Assembly: GCF_023586365.1 (NCBI RefSeq) | Contig: NZ_CP097759.1 | Coordinates: forward strand, 372,001 to 436,000 | Origin: Blochmannia endosymbiont of Camponotus sp. | GTDB taxonomy: Bacteria; Pseudomonadota; Gammaproteobacteria; Enterobacterales; Enterobacteriaceae | Length of the DNA stretch: 64,000 nucleotides | Reading direction: 5' to 3' | Shown: positions 53,614 to 64,000 of the stretch, one piece after another | How positions within the stretch are numbered: position 1 is the stretch's first letter | Layout: each line of letters begins with the position of its first letter | Notes under the pieces: generated by a model | What the model was told of the DNA's origin: nothing | Databases searched by the model: none | The model's input: the letters and a program-made list of their open reading frames with translations, nothing else | Made by a program: the position numbers and the translations under genes

Positions 53614-53889
53614 TCACAATGTTATTAGATAAAAAGTTTCACCGAGTTTAATCATACCAAGATCATATCGTGATCGTTCCTCAATTGCTTCATATCCATG
53701 AAGTAAATCATAAATTTCATATAATAATTGATCGTTACGAGCTTTTAGTTCATCAATATTATTAATATTTTTATATGATGTAATTGTATTATGGATATTT
53801 ATTAAATCACAAATACCATTTTTTCCCAACCAAAGCGAATATTGTAACCAAGTCAACAATACTAACAACATGCAATTTAACTTGTTCAT
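53614..53889 (-). CDS. ftsB: Cell division protein FtsB
   Basis: 91 aa from the ATG at 53889 (a TTG at 53901 is open). One membrane helix ([19 protein letters not shown]) then a coiled coil (about 40-70, [16 protein letters not shown]) and the conserved end GETFYLI; E. coli is 103 aa, and the variable C-terminal tail is absent. FtsB forms the FtsQLB complex at the septum. It precedes ispD as in E. coli. Confidence 0.94.
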   Translation of the reverse strand: MNKLNCMLLVLLTWLQYSLWLGKNGICDLINIHNTITSYKNINNIDELKARNDQLLYEIYDLLHGYEAIEERSRYDLGMIKLGETFYLITL

Positions 53890-54256
53890 TTTTTTCGTCA
53901 ATCATTATATTTTATATTAATTAATCGATTATATTCACCATATAATCAACTCGCTGTTACTGAGAATGAATGAATATCTATTAAATAGATAATTATAGTT
54001 ATTAAATATAATAATGTAGTTATTTGATATAAACTTATAATACATGTTGGAATAATTGTTTTAAAAATCATCATAAATTATTACAATTTTATTATAAAAG
54101 AGTATTTCTTTTTTGAAAGATTTATTTTAATCATAAAATAATAAAACAGTTTCTATCAAAACAAAATAGTCTTTATTAAAGATAGCGTCTAACCATCATA
54201 AAATATAATCATTCATACAAATTATTAAGTATATAAATTTATGTTACGTATCTATA
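53890..54256. other. Gene-free spacer between cysC and ftsB
   Basis: 367 AT-rich bases after cysC and before ftsB, both on the minus strand. E. coli has ygbE here; I find nothing coding, and no clear terminator for the cysGDNC unit. Confidence 0.5.
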
Positions 54257-54892
54257 TTAGATGGATAGGTCTATTTTAAACAAATACTCAATACACGATG
54301 ACCGCAATATTTGATTAATTAATTCTATGATCGATTTTTGACCATCTAAATATATATCTGGTTTTTTTGGTCGTTCGTAAGGAGCACTTATACCAGTAAA
54401 ATTTTCTATTTCACCTGATCTAGCTCTTTTATACAAACCTTTCGAATCACGTTGTTCACACACATGAAAGGGTGTATCAACAAATATTTCAATAAAATGA
54501 TTGATAGGAAACATATTGCGTACCATTTGACGCTCACGATGATAAGGAGAAATAAAAGTAGCTAATACCACTATGCCAGCATCAACCATCAATCGCGCCG
54601 TTTCTCCTACTCGACGTAGGTTTTCATGTCGATCATGATCGCTAAATCCTAAATCCCGACACAATCCATGTCGGATATTATCTCCATCCAACATATACGT
54701 GCTGATATTTCTATGATGTAGTTTTGTTTCTAAAACATTAGCTAAAATTGATTTACCGGATCCTGACAGCCCTGTAAACCATAATAATATAGCACGATGT
54801 TTATGTAAAAGCTCACGATCTTGTTGTGTTATACAACAGGTATTCCAATAAATATTTTTATTGGATATACAATTGATATTCTTATGAATCAT
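54257..54892 (-). CDS. cysC: Adenylylsulfate kinase
   Basis: Phosphorylates APS to PAPS. About 211 aa from the ATG at 54892, 13 nt after the cysN stop; the long upstream extension of the frame lies inside cysN and is not coding. P-loop GLSGSGKS, then [35 protein letters not shown] and [18 protein letters not shown]. Last gene of cysG-cysD-cysN-cysC. The order cysGDNC is, as recalled, that of Buchnera rather than E. coli, where cysG lies apart. Confidence 0.95.
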   Translation of the reverse strand: MIHKNINCISNKNIYWNTCCITQQDRELLHKHRAILLWFTGLSGSGKSILANVLETKLHHRNISTYMLDGDNIRHGLCRDLGFSDHDRHENLRRVGETARLMVDAGIVVLATFISPYHRERQMVRNMFPINHFIEIFVDTPFHVCEQRDSKGLYKRARSGEIENFTGISAPYERPKKPDIYLDGQKSIIELINQILRSSCIEYLFKIDLSI

Positions 54893-54905
54893 AAGATGAT
54901 TGTCA

Positions 54906-56336
54906 TCATGATAAGTCTTGGACTTTCCAATGGGGAAAGTGAAAACGAATAAATTCATGGAATGCCAATTCAAATTCACTGTAATTTTTATTATCATTAA
55001 GCTTATGGCGTGCAATAAGAGTACGAACCATTCCAGCTCCTACAGTTTCATTAGTTAATAGATCAATAAATATCATGCTCCCAGTTGTTGGATAATGAGA
55101 ATATTGATCTAATATCAATGGCTCATCAAATAACAACTTTATTAATCCAATTCCATTGAGTGGTATTGTGTTTGTCTTTTGAGATTGCAAGGTATTGATA
55201 TCTATTTCGTATTCTATATTTTTTACCTGTGCTCTTATAACTTTAGTAGCGATCTTGACATTAAAATATTGATTTTTTTTTAATGCTTCTTTTTTCATCC
55301 ATACCACATCTACCAACGCATTCTGAACAGGTGTAATAATGGTATTCGAATCAATTATCATATCTCCGCGACTAACGTCAATATCATCTTCCAAAGTTAT
55401 AGCGACTGCCTCTCTAGCCCTAGCCTCTGTCTGATCCGCATTAAATTTAATAATACGTTTAATAGTAGAAATGGTATTTGAAGGAAAAATATTAACACGT
55501 TGTCCAACATGCATACTACCAGAAGCAATAGTGCCAACATAACCTCTGAAATCTAAATTATGACGAATTACATACTGTACTGGAAAACGTAATTCTTGCT
55601 GATCAAAGTGTAAGGAATCATTAATATGAATATCTTCTAACATTTCCAACAATGTGGGTCCGTTATACCACTTCATATTTGTTGATAATGTCGCAACATT
55701 ATCTCCGTCTACAGCAGATATTGGAATAAATATTGTATGTATCTCAGTCGGTAAATGTTTCTTAGCAAATTCTAAATATTCTTTGCTAATTTTTTCAAAT
55801 ATTTTTTGATTATAATTGATTAAATCCATTTTATTAATTGCCACTATAATATACTGAATGCCTAAAAGCACAGTGATAAACCAATGCCTTTTAGTTTGAC
55901 TCTGTATTCCTTTACGAGCATCAACTAATAAAATAGCCAATTCGCTAGTAGAAGCGCCAGTAACCATATTTTTTGTATATTCTATATGCCCTGGAGTATC
56001 AGCAATGATAAATTTACGTTTTTTAGTAAAAAAATAACGATAAGCTACATCTATAGTAATGCCTTGTGCGCGTTCCGATTGTAATCCATCTACCAGCAAT
56101 GCTAAGTCTAATTTATTTTTTTGAGTACCAATTTTCTTGCTATCCGTATGAAGAACAGATAACTGATCATCATAAATTTGATAAGAATCATGTAACAATC
56201 GTCCTATCAAGGTGCTTTTACCATCGTCTACGCTACCACATGTAAGAAATCGCAACAACATTTTATGTTGTTGCGCATATAGATAATTTTCAATTCCTCC
56301 ATGATTGATAATTTCCTGCTCTATGGTGCTAATCAT
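54906..56336 (-). CDS. cysN: Sulfate adenylyltransferase subunit 1 (GTPase)
   Basis: About 476 aa (E. coli 475). An EF-Tu-like GTPase that drives APS formation by Cys[18 protein letters not shown] (P-loop), [23 protein letters not shown] and NKMDLINY are visible. The ATG at 56336 has AAGGGAT before it and gives [14 protein letters not shown] as in E. coli; the frame upstream overlaps cysD. It follows cysD after 10 nt. Codons 21-29 form an 11-bp perfect hairpin. Confidence 0.96.
   Translation of the reverse strand: MISTIEQEIINHGGIENYLYAQQHKMLLRFLTCGSVDDGKSTLIGRLLHDSYQIYDDQLSVLHTDSKKIGTQKNKLDLALLVDGLQSERAQGITIDVAYRYFFTKKRKFIIADTPGHIEYTKNMVTGASTSELAILLVDARKGIQSQTKRHWFITVLLGIQYIIVAINKMDLINYNQKIFEKISKEYLEFAKKHLPTEIHTIFIPISAVDGDNVATLSTNMKWYNGPTLLEMLEDIHINDSLHFDQQELRFPVQYVIRHNLDFRGYVGTIASGSMHVGQRVNIFPSNTISTIKRIIKFNADQTEARAREAVAITLEDDIDVSRGDMIIDSNTIITPVQNALVDVVWMKKEALKKNQYFNVKIATKVIRAQVKNIEYEIDINTLQSQKTNTIPLNGIGLIKLLFDEPLILDQYSHYPTTGSMIFIDLLTNETVGAGMVRTLIARHKLNDNKNYSEFELAFHEFIRFHFPHWKVQDLS
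56251..56275. repeat. Perfect 11-bp hairpin inside cysN
   Basis: Arms 56251-56261 and 56265-56275 (core CGCAACAACA) pair exactly around TTT. The residues encoded (QQHKMLLR) are those conserved in E. coli except M for S, so part of the symmetry may come from codon choice. Confidence 0.7.
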
Positions 56337-56346
56337 AATGATCCCT

Positions 56347-57261
56347 TTAGAAATAACCTTGACGTTTTTTGCTTTCCATAGATCCGGATTGATCAAAATC
56401 AATAATTCGACCTTGACGCTCACTTTTCTTAGATATTAACATTTCCTCAATTATTTCAGGTAATGTCTCTGCTTGCGATTCAATCGCTCCGGTTAATGGC
56501 CAACACCCCAACGTACGAAATCGTACCATACGTGTTTCTATAAATTCTTCAGATGTAAGATTGATTCGATCGTCGTCTACCATAATCAAATTACCATTTC
56601 TACAAATTACGGGTCGATTTTTAGCTAGGTATAATGATACTATATCAATTTTTTCAAAAAAAATATATTGCCAAATATCTAATTCTGTCCAATTGGATAA
56701 AGGAAATACACGAATACTTTCTCCTTTATTAATTTTGCCATTATAATTATACCATAATTCCGGACGTTGTTTTCTAGGATTCCAACAATGAAATTTATCT
56801 CGAAACGAATAAATCCGTTCTTTAGACCTAACTTTTTCTTCATCACGGCGAGCGCCTCCAAAAGCTGCGTCAAAACTATATTGATGTAACGCTTGCTTTA
56901 ATCCTTCTGTTTTCATAATATCCGTATGTTTAGCACTACCATGAATAAATGGGTTAATCCCCATAGATATACCTTCTGGGTTTTTATGTACTAATAACTC
57001 TAAATCATAAGATTTAGCAGTATTGTCTCGAAATGTATACATTTCATGAAATTTCCAACCAGTATCTATATGTAATAAGGGGAAAGGCAGTGCACTAGGA
57101 TAAAATGCTTTTCGAGCCAAATGTAACATTACTGAAGAATCCTTACCAATAGAATATAGCATAACTGGGTTTTGAAACTCAGCAACTACTTCACGAATAA
57201 TATAGATACTTTCTGACTCTAATCTATGAAAATAAGTCATATGCTTTCTATTGTAGATCAT
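56347..57261 (-). CDS. cysD: Sulfate adenylyltransferase subunit 2
   Basis: 304 aa (E. coli 302). The catalytic half of ATP sulfurylase, an N-type ATP pyrophosphatase with the PP-loop [10 protein letters not shown]. Also [20 protein letters not shown] and [18 protein letters not shown] at 57261 behind AAAAGGATAAT. It follows cysG by 16 nt. Confidence 0.96.
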   Translation of the reverse strand: MIYNRKHMTYFHRLESESIYIIREVVAEFQNPVMLYSIGKDSSVMLHLARKAFYPSALPFPLLHIDTGWKFHEMYTFRDNTAKSYDLELLVHKNPEGISMGINPFIHGSAKHTDIMKTEGLKQALHQYSFDAAFGGARRDEEKVRSKERIYSFRDKFHCWNPRKQRPELWYNYNGKINKGESIRVFPLSNWTELDIWQYIFFEKIDIVSLYLAKNRPVICRNGNLIMVDDDRINLTSEEFIETRMVRFRTLGCWPLTGAIESQAETLPEIIEEMLISKKSERQGRIIDFDQSGSMESKKRQGYF

Positions 57262-57277
57262 ATATTATCCTTTTAAC

Positions 57278-58708
57278 TTATATCAAATTAATAATTGAAT
57301 TAATAGGATAGTAATTCAATGCTTTTTGACCAAACCAATTGATTTTACTATGTAATGACACCACATCGCCAATAACCAACAAAGCAGGATAATTAGCCAT
57401 TTTCGCCAACTTTTCTAATTCAATTAAGGTCCCAATTAAAATTTTTTGATCTTGATATGTCCCTCGACTAATTACAGCAACGGGGGTATGCATATTTCTC
57501 CCATGGATGATTAGATTATTCCTAATACTTATAGCATTAAGCTTACCCATGTAAATTACTAATGTCTGTTGATTGTTTGATAAACTGTTCCAGTTAAATT
57601 GATTATCGCCACTTGCATTATGCCCTGTAATAAAAACAACGCTATGAGCATACTTTCTATGAGTTAAAGGAATACCAGAATAAGCTGTGACACCGATTCC
57701 TGCTGTAATACCAGGAACTACTTGAAAAGCAATACCTGCCTCTGATATTGCTTGCAATTCCTCACCGCCCCGACCAAAAATAAATGGATCTCCTCCTTTC
57801 AATCTAACGACTTTATTTCCCTTTTGCGCTAATTGTACTATAAATTGATTGAGTTTTTTTTGAGCAATTGAATGATTTCCAACACGTTTTCCAACACAAA
57901 TTTTATCGGCATCGCGCCGGGCTAAGTCTAAAATATCTGAATTTATTAAGTAATCGTATAGTATGATATCTGCTTGTTGCATCACTTGCAACCCTCTGAT
58001 AGTTAACAATCCTATATCTCCGGGCCCTGCCCCTACTAACGTGACGTGCCCTTTTTTATTATTCTTATCGTTTATAGAGCTGTTGAGCGCATAGTTAAAA
58101 ACTTTATTGGCTTCTTTAGGGCGACCTTGTTCCATTAAGGTAGCAACCTGCCCATTATAGAATATTTTCTCCCAAAACTGACGCCTAAGTACTGTATCTA
58201 CAATATGCTGTTTTACTTGATTACGCCATGCTCCCGCCAATTTTGCTACAAATCCCAGAGACTTTGGTAATAACAATTCAAGTTTTTCACGTAAAATACG
58301 CACTAATACAGGTGCTTTTCCACAAGAAGAAATTCCTATTAACACGGGATTACGATCAACAATAGCAGGGAAAATAAATGAACATTTATTCTTATCGTCT
58401 ACAGTATTTATTAAAATATTGTGTTTTTCAGCATTGTGGTATATTAAAGCATTTAATTTAGAATCATTGGTTGCTACAATCACTAAAATTACTTTATTTA
58501 ACATAATAGGTTGAAAATTTTTACTAATCCAATTGATACTTTGTGTAATTAAAATTTTTTTTAATTCTGTACAAAGGGCGGGCGCTACTAATGTAATAGT
58601 AGCGCCCGCCCTTTGTAGCATTTGTATTTTTCGCGCAGCAACAGTACCTCCTCCAACTACTAGCACTGGCCTATTTTTGAGATCAATAAATATCGGTAAA
58701 TATTCCAT
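57278..58708 (-). CDS. cysG: Siroheme synthase (trifunctional)
   Basis: 476 aa (E. coli 457). The N-terminal part is precorrin-2 dehydrogenase/ferrochelatase (VLVVGGGTVAARKIQML for NAD, then CGKAPVLVRILREKLE). The C-terminal part is uroporphyrinogen III methyltransferase (LVGAGPGDIGLLTIRG, VVRLKGGDPFIFGRGGEE, VVPGITAGIGVTAYSGIPLTH). It supplies siroheme for CysI. Codons 31-47 lie in a GC-rich 21-bp perfect inverted repeat. Confidence 0.96.
   Translation of the reverse strand: MEYLPIFIDLKNRPVLVVGGGTVAARKIQMLQRAGATITLVAPALCTELKKILITQSINWISKNFQPIMLNKVILVIVATNDSKLNALIYHNAEKHNILINTVDDKNKCSFIFPAIVDRNPVLIGISSCGKAPVLVRILREKLELLLPKSLGFVAKLAGAWRNQVKQHIVDTVLRRQFWEKIFYNGQVATLMEQGRPKEANKVFNYALNSSINDKNNKKGHVTLVGAGPGDIGLLTIRGLQVMQQADIILYDYLINSDILDLARRDADKICVGKRVGNHSIAQKKLNQFIVQLAQKGNKVVRLKGGDPFIFGRGGEELQAISEAGIAFQVVPGITAGIGVTAYSGIPLTHRKYAHSVVFITGHNASGDNQFNWNSLSNNQQTLVIYMGKLNAISIRNNLIIHGRNMHTPVAVISRGTYQDQKILIGTLIELEKLAKMANYPALLVIGDVVSLHSKINWFGQKALNYYPINSIINLI
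58570..58617. repeat. Perfect 21-bp inverted repeat, GC-rich, inside cysG
   Basis: Arms 58570-58590 and 58597-58617 are exact reverse complements around ATGTAA (58591-58596). Each arm holds AAAGGGCGGGCGCTAC or its complement, far richer in G+C than the gene. It encodes LQRAGATITLVAPALCT of the dinucleotide-binding domain, still a good match to the family, and the frame is intact. The most striking repeat of the window. Confidence 0.95.
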
Positions 58709-58924
58709 GGTATTACGTCGATTACTTTAAGTATAGTAAATATAAAAATTTTAATATATATATATAATATGATTATACAAGTACAAAATTACAATTAGAA
58801 TAATAGTTCTATGTCTTCATTTTTTAATTGTATTCTCTACAATCATAAAATGTCTATATATAAATATTTAATAATGACTAAAATATGAGAACACATACTA
58901 TCTCAAATAGGATACTGTTAACAA

Positions 58925-58946
58925 CCTTCCATATTATCCTGGAAGG
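58925..58946 (-). terminator. Candidate terminator of cysJIH
   Basis: A 7-bp stem CCTTCCA / TGGAAGG (58925-58931, 58940-58946) with an 8-nt loop, 63 nt after the cysH stop. The minus-strand tail TTGTT is only weakly U-rich. It lies in the 300-nt gap between cysH and cysG, which otherwise shows only AT-rich sequence. Confidence 0.45.
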
Positions 58947-59008
58947 AATTATCATATAATAATGCAAATAAAGTATAATCACATAAATATTTCATATAAA
59001 CAATAAAT

Positions 59009-59773
59009 TCACTCAATAATATGTAAACCACATTCACGTTGTAGTCCAAAAAAACGTGTATCTTCTTCTTTCATACCAGGTTCCCATTTTCTGCTAGTAT
59101 GTACATCTCCTATTGATACATAACCTTTTTGTCGCAATGGATGATATTCCAAAGAATGTTTTTCAATGTATCTATGAATCTGAAGAGAATTCCAATCAGC
59201 GATAGGCAGGAATTTAAAAATTCCATTTTGAATAGTTATTATTGGTAATTTTTTACGACTATCTGACTGATTTCTCCTTAATCCTGCAAACCATGTTTCC
59301 ACTTTCAGCGTCCTTAGAGCACGATGCATAGGTTCAACTTTGTTAATAGCGTTGTATTGTTTGATTCCTTTTGCACCCTGTGTCCATAATTTACCATATC
59401 GTGCTTCTTGCCATGCTGCAGATTGATTCGGAGAAAATACATGTAAATTTAATTGCATTTTTTCTGTTAATCGATCGATAAATCGATATGTTTCTGGAAA
59501 TAAATAACCAGTATCAATTAAAATAATCGGAATATTGGGATAATAATGAGTAGTTAAATGTAAACTGACTGATGACTGAATACCAAAACTTGAAGATAAT
59601 ATTGCTTGCTTAGGTAAATATTCTACAGCCCATCTGAACCTATCTACCGTATTTAAAGATTCTAAATATTGATTGATTTTAGTTAAAATCAACTTCTGTT
59701 CATTAATGTCTAGTGAATTGAGTTCCGTAAAAGTCCAGCAATGATTAATAACATTTAATGGTTTATTCATCAT
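59009..59773 (-). CDS. cysH: PAPS reductase
   Basis: Reduces PAPS to sulfite with thioredoxin or glutaredoxin. 254 aa (E. coli 244). Conserved: [15 protein letters not shown] (PP-loop-like), [34 protein letters not shown] and the C-terminal catalytic cysteine in RECGLH. Only that one cysteine motif, so it is the PAPS (not APS) type. It begins with ATG-ATG overlapping the cysI stop by 11 nt. Confidence 0.96.
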   Translation of the reverse strand: MMNKPLNVINHCWTFTELNSLDINEQKLILTKINQYLESLNTVDRFRWAVEYLPKQAILSSSFGIQSSVSLHLTTHYYPNIPIILIDTGYLFPETYRFIDRLTEKMQLNLHVFSPNQSAAWQEARYGKLWTQGAKGIKQYNAINKVEPMHRALRTLKVETWFAGLRRNQSDSRKKLPIITIQNGIFKFLPIADWNSLQIHRYIEKHSLEYHPLRQKGYVSIGDVHTSRKWEPGMKEEDTRFFGLQRECGLHIIE

Positions 59774-61493
59774 AAAAATCTTTTTCAGAATTTATAACAG
59801 CATGAACTATCCCAGACCTTACTACATAATCTCCGTAAGATTCGTGATTATTTCTCTCTTGTGCCCAACGACTAATAGTCATATCAAGGATGTTTAAAAT
59901 ATCATTTTCCGTAATATTTTCTTTGTACAATCGAGGAATACGCGTACCGATATTATTACCTCCTAAATAAAGATTATAACGCCCAATTGATCTTCCTGTT
60001 AATCCAATTTCTGATAACATCGCACGAGCACAACTGTTAGGACAACCTGTTACCCGTAAAATAATAGCATCTTTTTCTAATCTATATTTAGACATGATAT
60101 TTTCTATTTTAGTAATAAATTTTGGTAAAAATCGTTCTGCTTCTGCCATTGCTAATGGACAAGTAGGAAACGCTACACATGCCATAGATGCTTTTCGTTG
60201 CGGTGTAATATCATCATTGATTACACCATATTTTCTTAATGTACTTTCAACCATTAATTTATTGTCCTTAGATACTCCAGAAATAATTAAATTTTGATTT
60301 GCAGTCAATCTAAAAGAACCTGAATGTATTTGCGCAACTTCTGCAATCCCATGTTTTAACAATTTACGGGGATTATTATTTGATATTCTTCCGTTTTCTA
60401 TAAACAAAGTAAGATGCCAATAATCATCAATACCCTGCACCCATCCAAATCGATCGCCTCTATCCGTGAATACATAAGGATGAATTGGATGAAATGTTAC
60501 TCCAGAACGACGTTCAACTTCTGATTTAAATGTTGTTACTCCAACTCGATCTAAAGTATATTTTGTTTTCGCATGTTTACGATCGGATCTATTTCCCCAA
60601 TCTCTTTGTATTGTAACTACTGTTTCTGCAATTTTTAAAACATCTTTTGTAGAAATATATCCAAATTCGCTAGCTTTACGAGGATATGTAGTAGTATCTC
60701 CGTAAGTCATTGCTAATCCTCCACCTACTAACACATTAAAACCAATTATTTGATCAGTGTTATCACCTCTGATAGCAATAAAACTAAGATCGTTAGCATG
60801 AACATCTACATCGTTTATAGGTGGTATCGCAATTGCTATTTTAAATTTACGAGGTAAATAAGTAGCGCTTAAAATTGGCTCAGAGTCTGTAGATTCTGTT
60901 TTTTTTGAATCTAACCAAATTTCTGCATATGCATTAGATTTTGGCAGTAAATATGAAGAAATACTTTTCGCCAATTCCCATACCTGATGATGTAATGTTG
61001 ATTCCATTGGATTAGCTGTGCATATTACATTACGATTTACATCACCAGCAGTAGCTATAGAATCTAATCCCAATTCATTCAATAAACGATGCACATTTTT
61101 CAAGTTAGGTTTTAATAAACCATGTAATTGAAAGGTTTGCCGAGTAGTAAGACGTATCGTGCCGTATAAAGTATATTTTTCTGAAAAATCATCGATTGCC
61201 AACCATTGCGCCGGCATAATCACGCCACCTGGTAAACGACAACGTAACATCATATTAATTAGTGGTTCTAGTTTTTGATTTGCTCGTTCCACACGTACAT
61301 CGCGATCATCTTGTTGATACATTCCATGAAATCTAATTAATTGAGCATCTTCTGTATTAAATCCACCGGTTAAATTATTGTCTAAATTTTGGGCAATAGT
61401 ACCTCTTAGAAAGTTGCTTTCTTGTTTGATTCGTTCATTATCGGATAATACCAGTATATTTTTATCATTGTTATTATTATATTTTTTGTTCAT
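59763..61493 (-). CDS. cysI: Sulfite reductase hemoprotein (beta subunit)
   Basis: 576 aa (E. coli 570). Reduces sulfite to sulfide with six electrons on a siroheme coupled to a 4Fe-4S cluster. The four cluster cysteines are in [14 protein letters not shown] and [13 protein letters not shown]. The ferredoxin-like half-domain start ([26 protein letters not shown]) is intact. Its ATG shares one base with the cysJ stop (TAATG). Confidence 0.97.
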   Translation of the reverse strand: MNKKYNNNNDKNILVLSDNERIKQESNFLRGTIAQNLDNNLTGGFNTEDAQLIRFHGMYQQDDRDVRVERANQKLEPLINMMLRCRLPGGVIMPAQWLAIDDFSEKYTLYGTIRLTTRQTFQLHGLLKPNLKNVHRLLNELGLDSIATAGDVNRNVICTANPMESTLHHQVWELAKSISSYLLPKSNAYAEIWLDSKKTESTDSEPILSATYLPRKFKIAIAIPPINDVDVHANDLSFIAIRGDNTDQIIGFNVLVGGGLAMTYGDTTTYPRKASEFGYISTKDVLKIAETVVTIQRDWGNRSDRKHAKTKYTLDRVGVTTFKSEVERRSGVTFHPIHPYVFTDRGDRFGWVQGIDDYWHLTLFIENGRISNNNPRKLLKHGIAEVAQIHSGSFRLTANQNLIISGVSKDNKLMVESTLRKYGVINDDITPQRKASMACVAFPTCPLAMAEAERFLPKFITKIENIMSKYRLEKDAIILRVTGCPNSCARAMLSEIGLTGRSIGRYNLYLGGNNIGTRIPRLYKENITENDILNILDMTISRWAQERNNHESYGDYVVRSGIVHAVINSEKDFYDE

Positions 61494-63313
61494 TAGTAAA
61501 TATCTCTCTGATAACGATGTTGTATCCGCATGTTATGCCAAAATTCATTCGCTTTGTCTAAACCCATACTCCCGTGTTTAGATGTTAACATAACTAAAGC
61601 CTTATTTACATCTTGAGCCATATGTTGAGCATCACCACATACATAAATATGCGCTCCTTCTTGAATCCATGACCAAAGTTCTACGCTATTACTTAACAAT
61701 TTGTTTTGCACATAAATCTTATTATTTTGATCTCTGGACCAAGCTGTATCAATTTTGGTTAATAAACCATCTCTGAAATAACGTTGCCATTCAATTTGAT
61801 AAAGAAAATCGTCTATAAATCTTAAGTTCCCAAAAAACAACCAGTTTTTTCCTGATGCATTATCTGCAGATCTTTGCTGCATAAAAGCACGAAACGGAGC
61901 AATGCCCGTTCCAGCTCCAATCATAATAACTGGAACATTAGGATTTTTTGGTAGCCTAAAATTATTATTAGGTTCAATAAAAATACGCATTTTTTCATCT
62001 TCTTTTATGCGATCTACTAAATAACCACTCGCACCACCTGTTCTAAAGCGTTCATTTGTCTTATAACGTACTACGCTTACAGTAATATGTATTTCATCTC
62101 CTACCTCTGATTGAGCGGAAGAAATGGAATAAAATCGGGGTTTCATAGGACGCAATACTTGCAATAACTCTTTCGGAGTTATTGCAATTGATACTCGATG
62201 CATCATTTCAATTATAGGCGTAGTTAAAATAAATTTATTTAATTTTTCTGAATTGCAGAATAAATCCAACAACATTTTATCTTGAGCAATAGTAGCTATA
62301 TTTTTTACGACAACAGAAGTATTATGAGTTAATTCATAATGTTTCTGTAACGCTTCACTAAGAAACATTGGCTCTTCTTTAACTTGTACTTGTTCAGTTC
62401 CTTTCAACCTTAATACTTCTAATAACTCATTAATAAGATTAGGATCATTTTCATACCACACTCCTAACGCATCTCCTGGTTGATAATGTAAATCAGAATC
62501 AGCAATATCTATCTCCAAATGATGCACATCTTTAAGTGAATCACGGCTAGTAATTTTGTATCGGGCTGATAAACAAGCAATTAATGGATATTCTTTGTTA
62601 CATACAGTGTGATTTACTTGTTCAAGACTGCAACTTTTATTATTTTGATTAAATATAGAAGGAGATGTTATTTTATTTTTTAATAAAAGAACTATTTTTT
62701 TTCTCCATACATTAGCTTCTTCTTTAAAATCGATATCGACATCGACTCGATCGCATAATCGATGCGCCCCAAGTTCTTCTAATCGGTGATCAAAATCTTT
62801 TCCAGCTTTAGCAAAATATTCATATGATCGATCGCCAAAACTAAATACCGCAAAATGAGTATTTGTCATTTTCACTGCTTTATTAGAAAACAAATACCTA
62901 TATAACGCAATTGCTTCTTCTGGAGGTTCTCCCTCTCCATAGGTGGAAGTAATAATAATTAATAATGTTTCTTTAGAAATTTTCTTAAATTTGTAATCCC
63001 CAGCATTAAACAACATGACATCTAGATTAATCGCATGAATATCATCGCGTAATTTCTCAGCTAATTGACGTGCATTTCCAGTTTGAGAAGCAGATATTAA
63101 AGTAATTGTTTTATTACAACGAACACCTTCTATTTTAGTGTTTTCAGAAATATCAGTTATTTTGTTAGGTTCTGCAACATTGGCTAATCCCCATAAATAT
63201 CCAGATATCCAAATCAGTTGAGAACTGGACAAAGTAACTAAAAATGATCGAATATAATCTAATTGTTCCGAAGTTAACGGTGTTATTTCATTATGTGCTG
63301 TTTTTTTCATCAT
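61493..63313 (-). CDS. cysJ: Sulfite reductase flavoprotein (alpha subunit)
   Basis: 606 aa (E. coli 599). Flavodoxin domain with FMN loops SASQTGNAR and [12 protein letters not shown] (residues about 70-210), then FAD domain ([27 protein letters not shown]) and NADPH domain ([29 protein letters not shown]) ending RYQRDIY. It passes electrons from NADPH to CysI. The linker after the flavodoxin domain is AT-rich and variable. First gene of cysJIH. Codons 376-385 form a 12-bp hairpin. Confidence 0.96.
   Translation of the reverse strand: MMKKTAHNEITPLTSEQLDYIRSFLVTLSSSQLIWISGYLWGLANVAEPNKITDISENTKIEGVRCNKTITLISASQTGNARQLAEKLRDDIHAINLDVMLFNAGDYKFKKISKETLLIIITSTYGEGEPPEEAIALYRYLFSNKAVKMTNTHFAVFSFGDRSYEYFAKAGKDFDHRLEELGAHRLCDRVDVDIDFKEEANVWRKKIVLLLKNKITSPSIFNQNNKSCSLEQVNHTVCNKEYPLIACLSARYKITSRDSLKDVHHLEIDIADSDLHYQPGDALGVWYENDPNLINELLEVLRLKGTEQVQVKEEPMFLSEALQKHYELTHNTSVVVKNIATIAQDKMLLDLFCNSEKLNKFILTTPIIEMMHRVSIAITPKELLQVLRPMKPRFYSISSAQSEVGDEIHITVSVVRYKTNERFRTGGASGYLVDRIKEDEKMRIFIEPNNNFRLPKNPNVPVIMIGAGTGIAPFRAFMQQRSADNASGKNWLFFGNLRFIDDFLYQIEWQRYFRDGLLTKIDTAWSRDQNNKIYVQNKLLSNSVELWSWIQEGAHIYVCGDAQHMAQDVNKALVMLTSKHGSMGLDKANEFWHNMRIQHRYQRDIY
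62159..62187. repeat. Perfect 12-bp inverted repeat inside cysJ
   Basis: Arms 62159-62170 and 62176-62187 (TTGCAATAACTC and its complement) pair exactly around TTTCG. It encodes AITPKELLQ in the FAD domain; the frame is intact. Confidence 0.8.
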
Positions 63314-63927
63314 TCAATTAAACTACTCAATTTTGTTTCATAGAAAACAAATCTTACAAATTGGTAAGAATGCGCATATTTTTAAAAATATTAATATATC
63401 CATGTAACCTATTTTATTTGGGTATTAAATAATATAGGTTACTAACATATATAAATAAATTTAATTTGAAAATTTTTTAGATCTCATTAAAAAACATTTT
63501 TTGAGAATTATTTCTTGTTATTTTAAAGCAACATGAACTGCAATAAAACATAAAATGCATCTACTTCAGTAGAAGTTATTATAGTAGCAATATAAAATAT
63601 ATGCATATAATCAATTATTCAAATTTTTTGAAATTAATAAGAAATAATTTACAACACAATACAATAAAAACGCATTAAGAATTAACTATATTACTCATAC
63701 TCATATATACATTTATATAAGCTCTTGTTTGGTTCATAGCAATAACTATATATATTTTCCATATCAAAAAACACGCAAAATAATTACCTTTTAATTGATG
63801 CTCTATTATTATATAGAACATGCAAACTGTTTCATCTTTTAATTTTTCTATAAAAATGTTCTTTTATCTAATTTTATATATATACTTTTAATATACTGAA
63901 TTACAGCATCAACTATGTGACATCAGT
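63314..63927. other. Gene-free spacer between eno and cysJ
   Basis: 614 AT-rich bases. A dyad GTAACCTAT / ATAGGTTAC (63404-63412, 63434-63442) with a 21-nt spacer lies about 90-130 nt upstream of cysJ, where a promoter or activator site would be; I cannot tie it to CysB. No recognisable gene; queD-like genes of the E. coli interval are absent. Confidence 0.5.
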
Positions 63928-64000
63928 TTACTTTTTAAATCTATAAAACACTCCCTTTTTTCCTAACATTTCTTCTATACGAATTAGTTGATTGTATTTA
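63928..64000 (-). CDS. eno: Enolase, last 23 codons only
   Basis: The minus strand enters the window in the frame KYNQLIRIEEMLGKKG..., and stops at TAA (63930-63928). KYNQLIRIEExLG is the C-terminal signature of enolase, which converts 2-phosphoglycerate to PEP. The final residues differ from the E. coli tail. The rest lies beyond the right edge. eno is also the next retained gene after the cys cluster in E. coli order. Confidence 0.85.
   Translation of the reverse strand, partial: KYNQLIRIEEMLGKKGVFYRFKK

Noticed and set aside
54893..55015. A 41-codon N-terminal extension of CysC
   Set aside because: It lies inside cysN in another frame, and the ATG at 54892 restores the normal CysC length.
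54257..63313. The cys cluster as a novel gene island
   Set aside because: All seven genes are standard assimilatory sulfate reduction genes with composition like the rest; nothing points to recent transfer.

Overview
The window is AT-rich, tightly packed with conserved enterobacterial housekeeping genes, separated by AT-rich spacers without genes. Protein similarity to Escherichia coli is high. There are no insertion sequences, phage genes or CRISPR arrays. This looks like the reduced genome of an insect endosymbiont of the Enterobacterales. Complete sulfate-assimilation and aromatic amino acid genes, with many runs still in E. coli order, fit Candidatus Blochmannia (carpenter-ant symbiont) best. 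The genus is an inference from recalled gene content; I do not name a species.

Layout. (1) 1-7.7 kb: the 5' part of ribD, then tgt-yajC-secD-secF on the minus strand, a 1.5 kb gene-free stretch, and ahpC. (2) 7.8-11.6 kb: tRNA-Thr(CGU), gmhA, dnaQ/rnhA divergent, gloB, and a lone 5S rRNA gene. (3) 11.8-15.2 kb: aroE, tsaC, def, fmt. (4) 15.3-29.1 kb: the alpha, spc and S10 ribosomal protein operons from rplQ back to rpsJ, including secY and a broken rpmD. (5) 29.5-33.9 kb: bfr, four tRNAs (Thr-Gly-Tyr-Thr), coaA, birA, murB. (6) 34.2-46.4 kb: clpB, rluD, bamD, pheA, tyrA, aroF, rplS-trmD-rimM-rpsP, ffh. (7) 46.5-53.9 kb: tRNA-Arg, tRNA-Ser, csrA, alaS, nlpD, ispF, ispD, ftsB. (8) 54.3-64 kb: cysG-cysD-cysN-cysC, cysJ-cysI-cysH, and the last codons of eno.

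How the genes work together. CysDNC activates sulfate to PAPS, CysH and CysJI reduce it to sulfide, and CysG makes the siroheme CysI needs. AroF, AroE, TyrA and PheA serve phenylalanine and tyrosine synthesis. TyrA carries the only chorismate mutase domain here, because PheA has lost its own domain and its phenylalanine-sensing motifs. This suits a nutritional symbiont that supplies sulfur and aromatic amino acids to its host. The rest is translation, protein export, envelope and cofactor housekeeping.

What stands out. (a) Several long, sequence-unrelated, perfect inverted repeats with 0-7 nt loops lie inside intact genes (cysG, aroE, birA, rpsC, shorter ones in cysJ and cysN) and in the ribD-secF spacer. 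(b) Many enzymes are trimmed or altered: BirA without its DNA-binding domain, BamD without a lipidation cysteine, bacterioferritin without its haem methionine, Ffh with a changed G-domain motif, and rpmD a pseudogene. (c) Three synteny breaks (gloB/5S/aroE, bfr/thrT, murB/clpB) fall where E. coli has rrn or tuf repeats, suggesting repeat recombination followed by repeat loss. (d) Dyads sit over the predicted start sites of alaS and ahpC. I found no clearly new multi-gene system.
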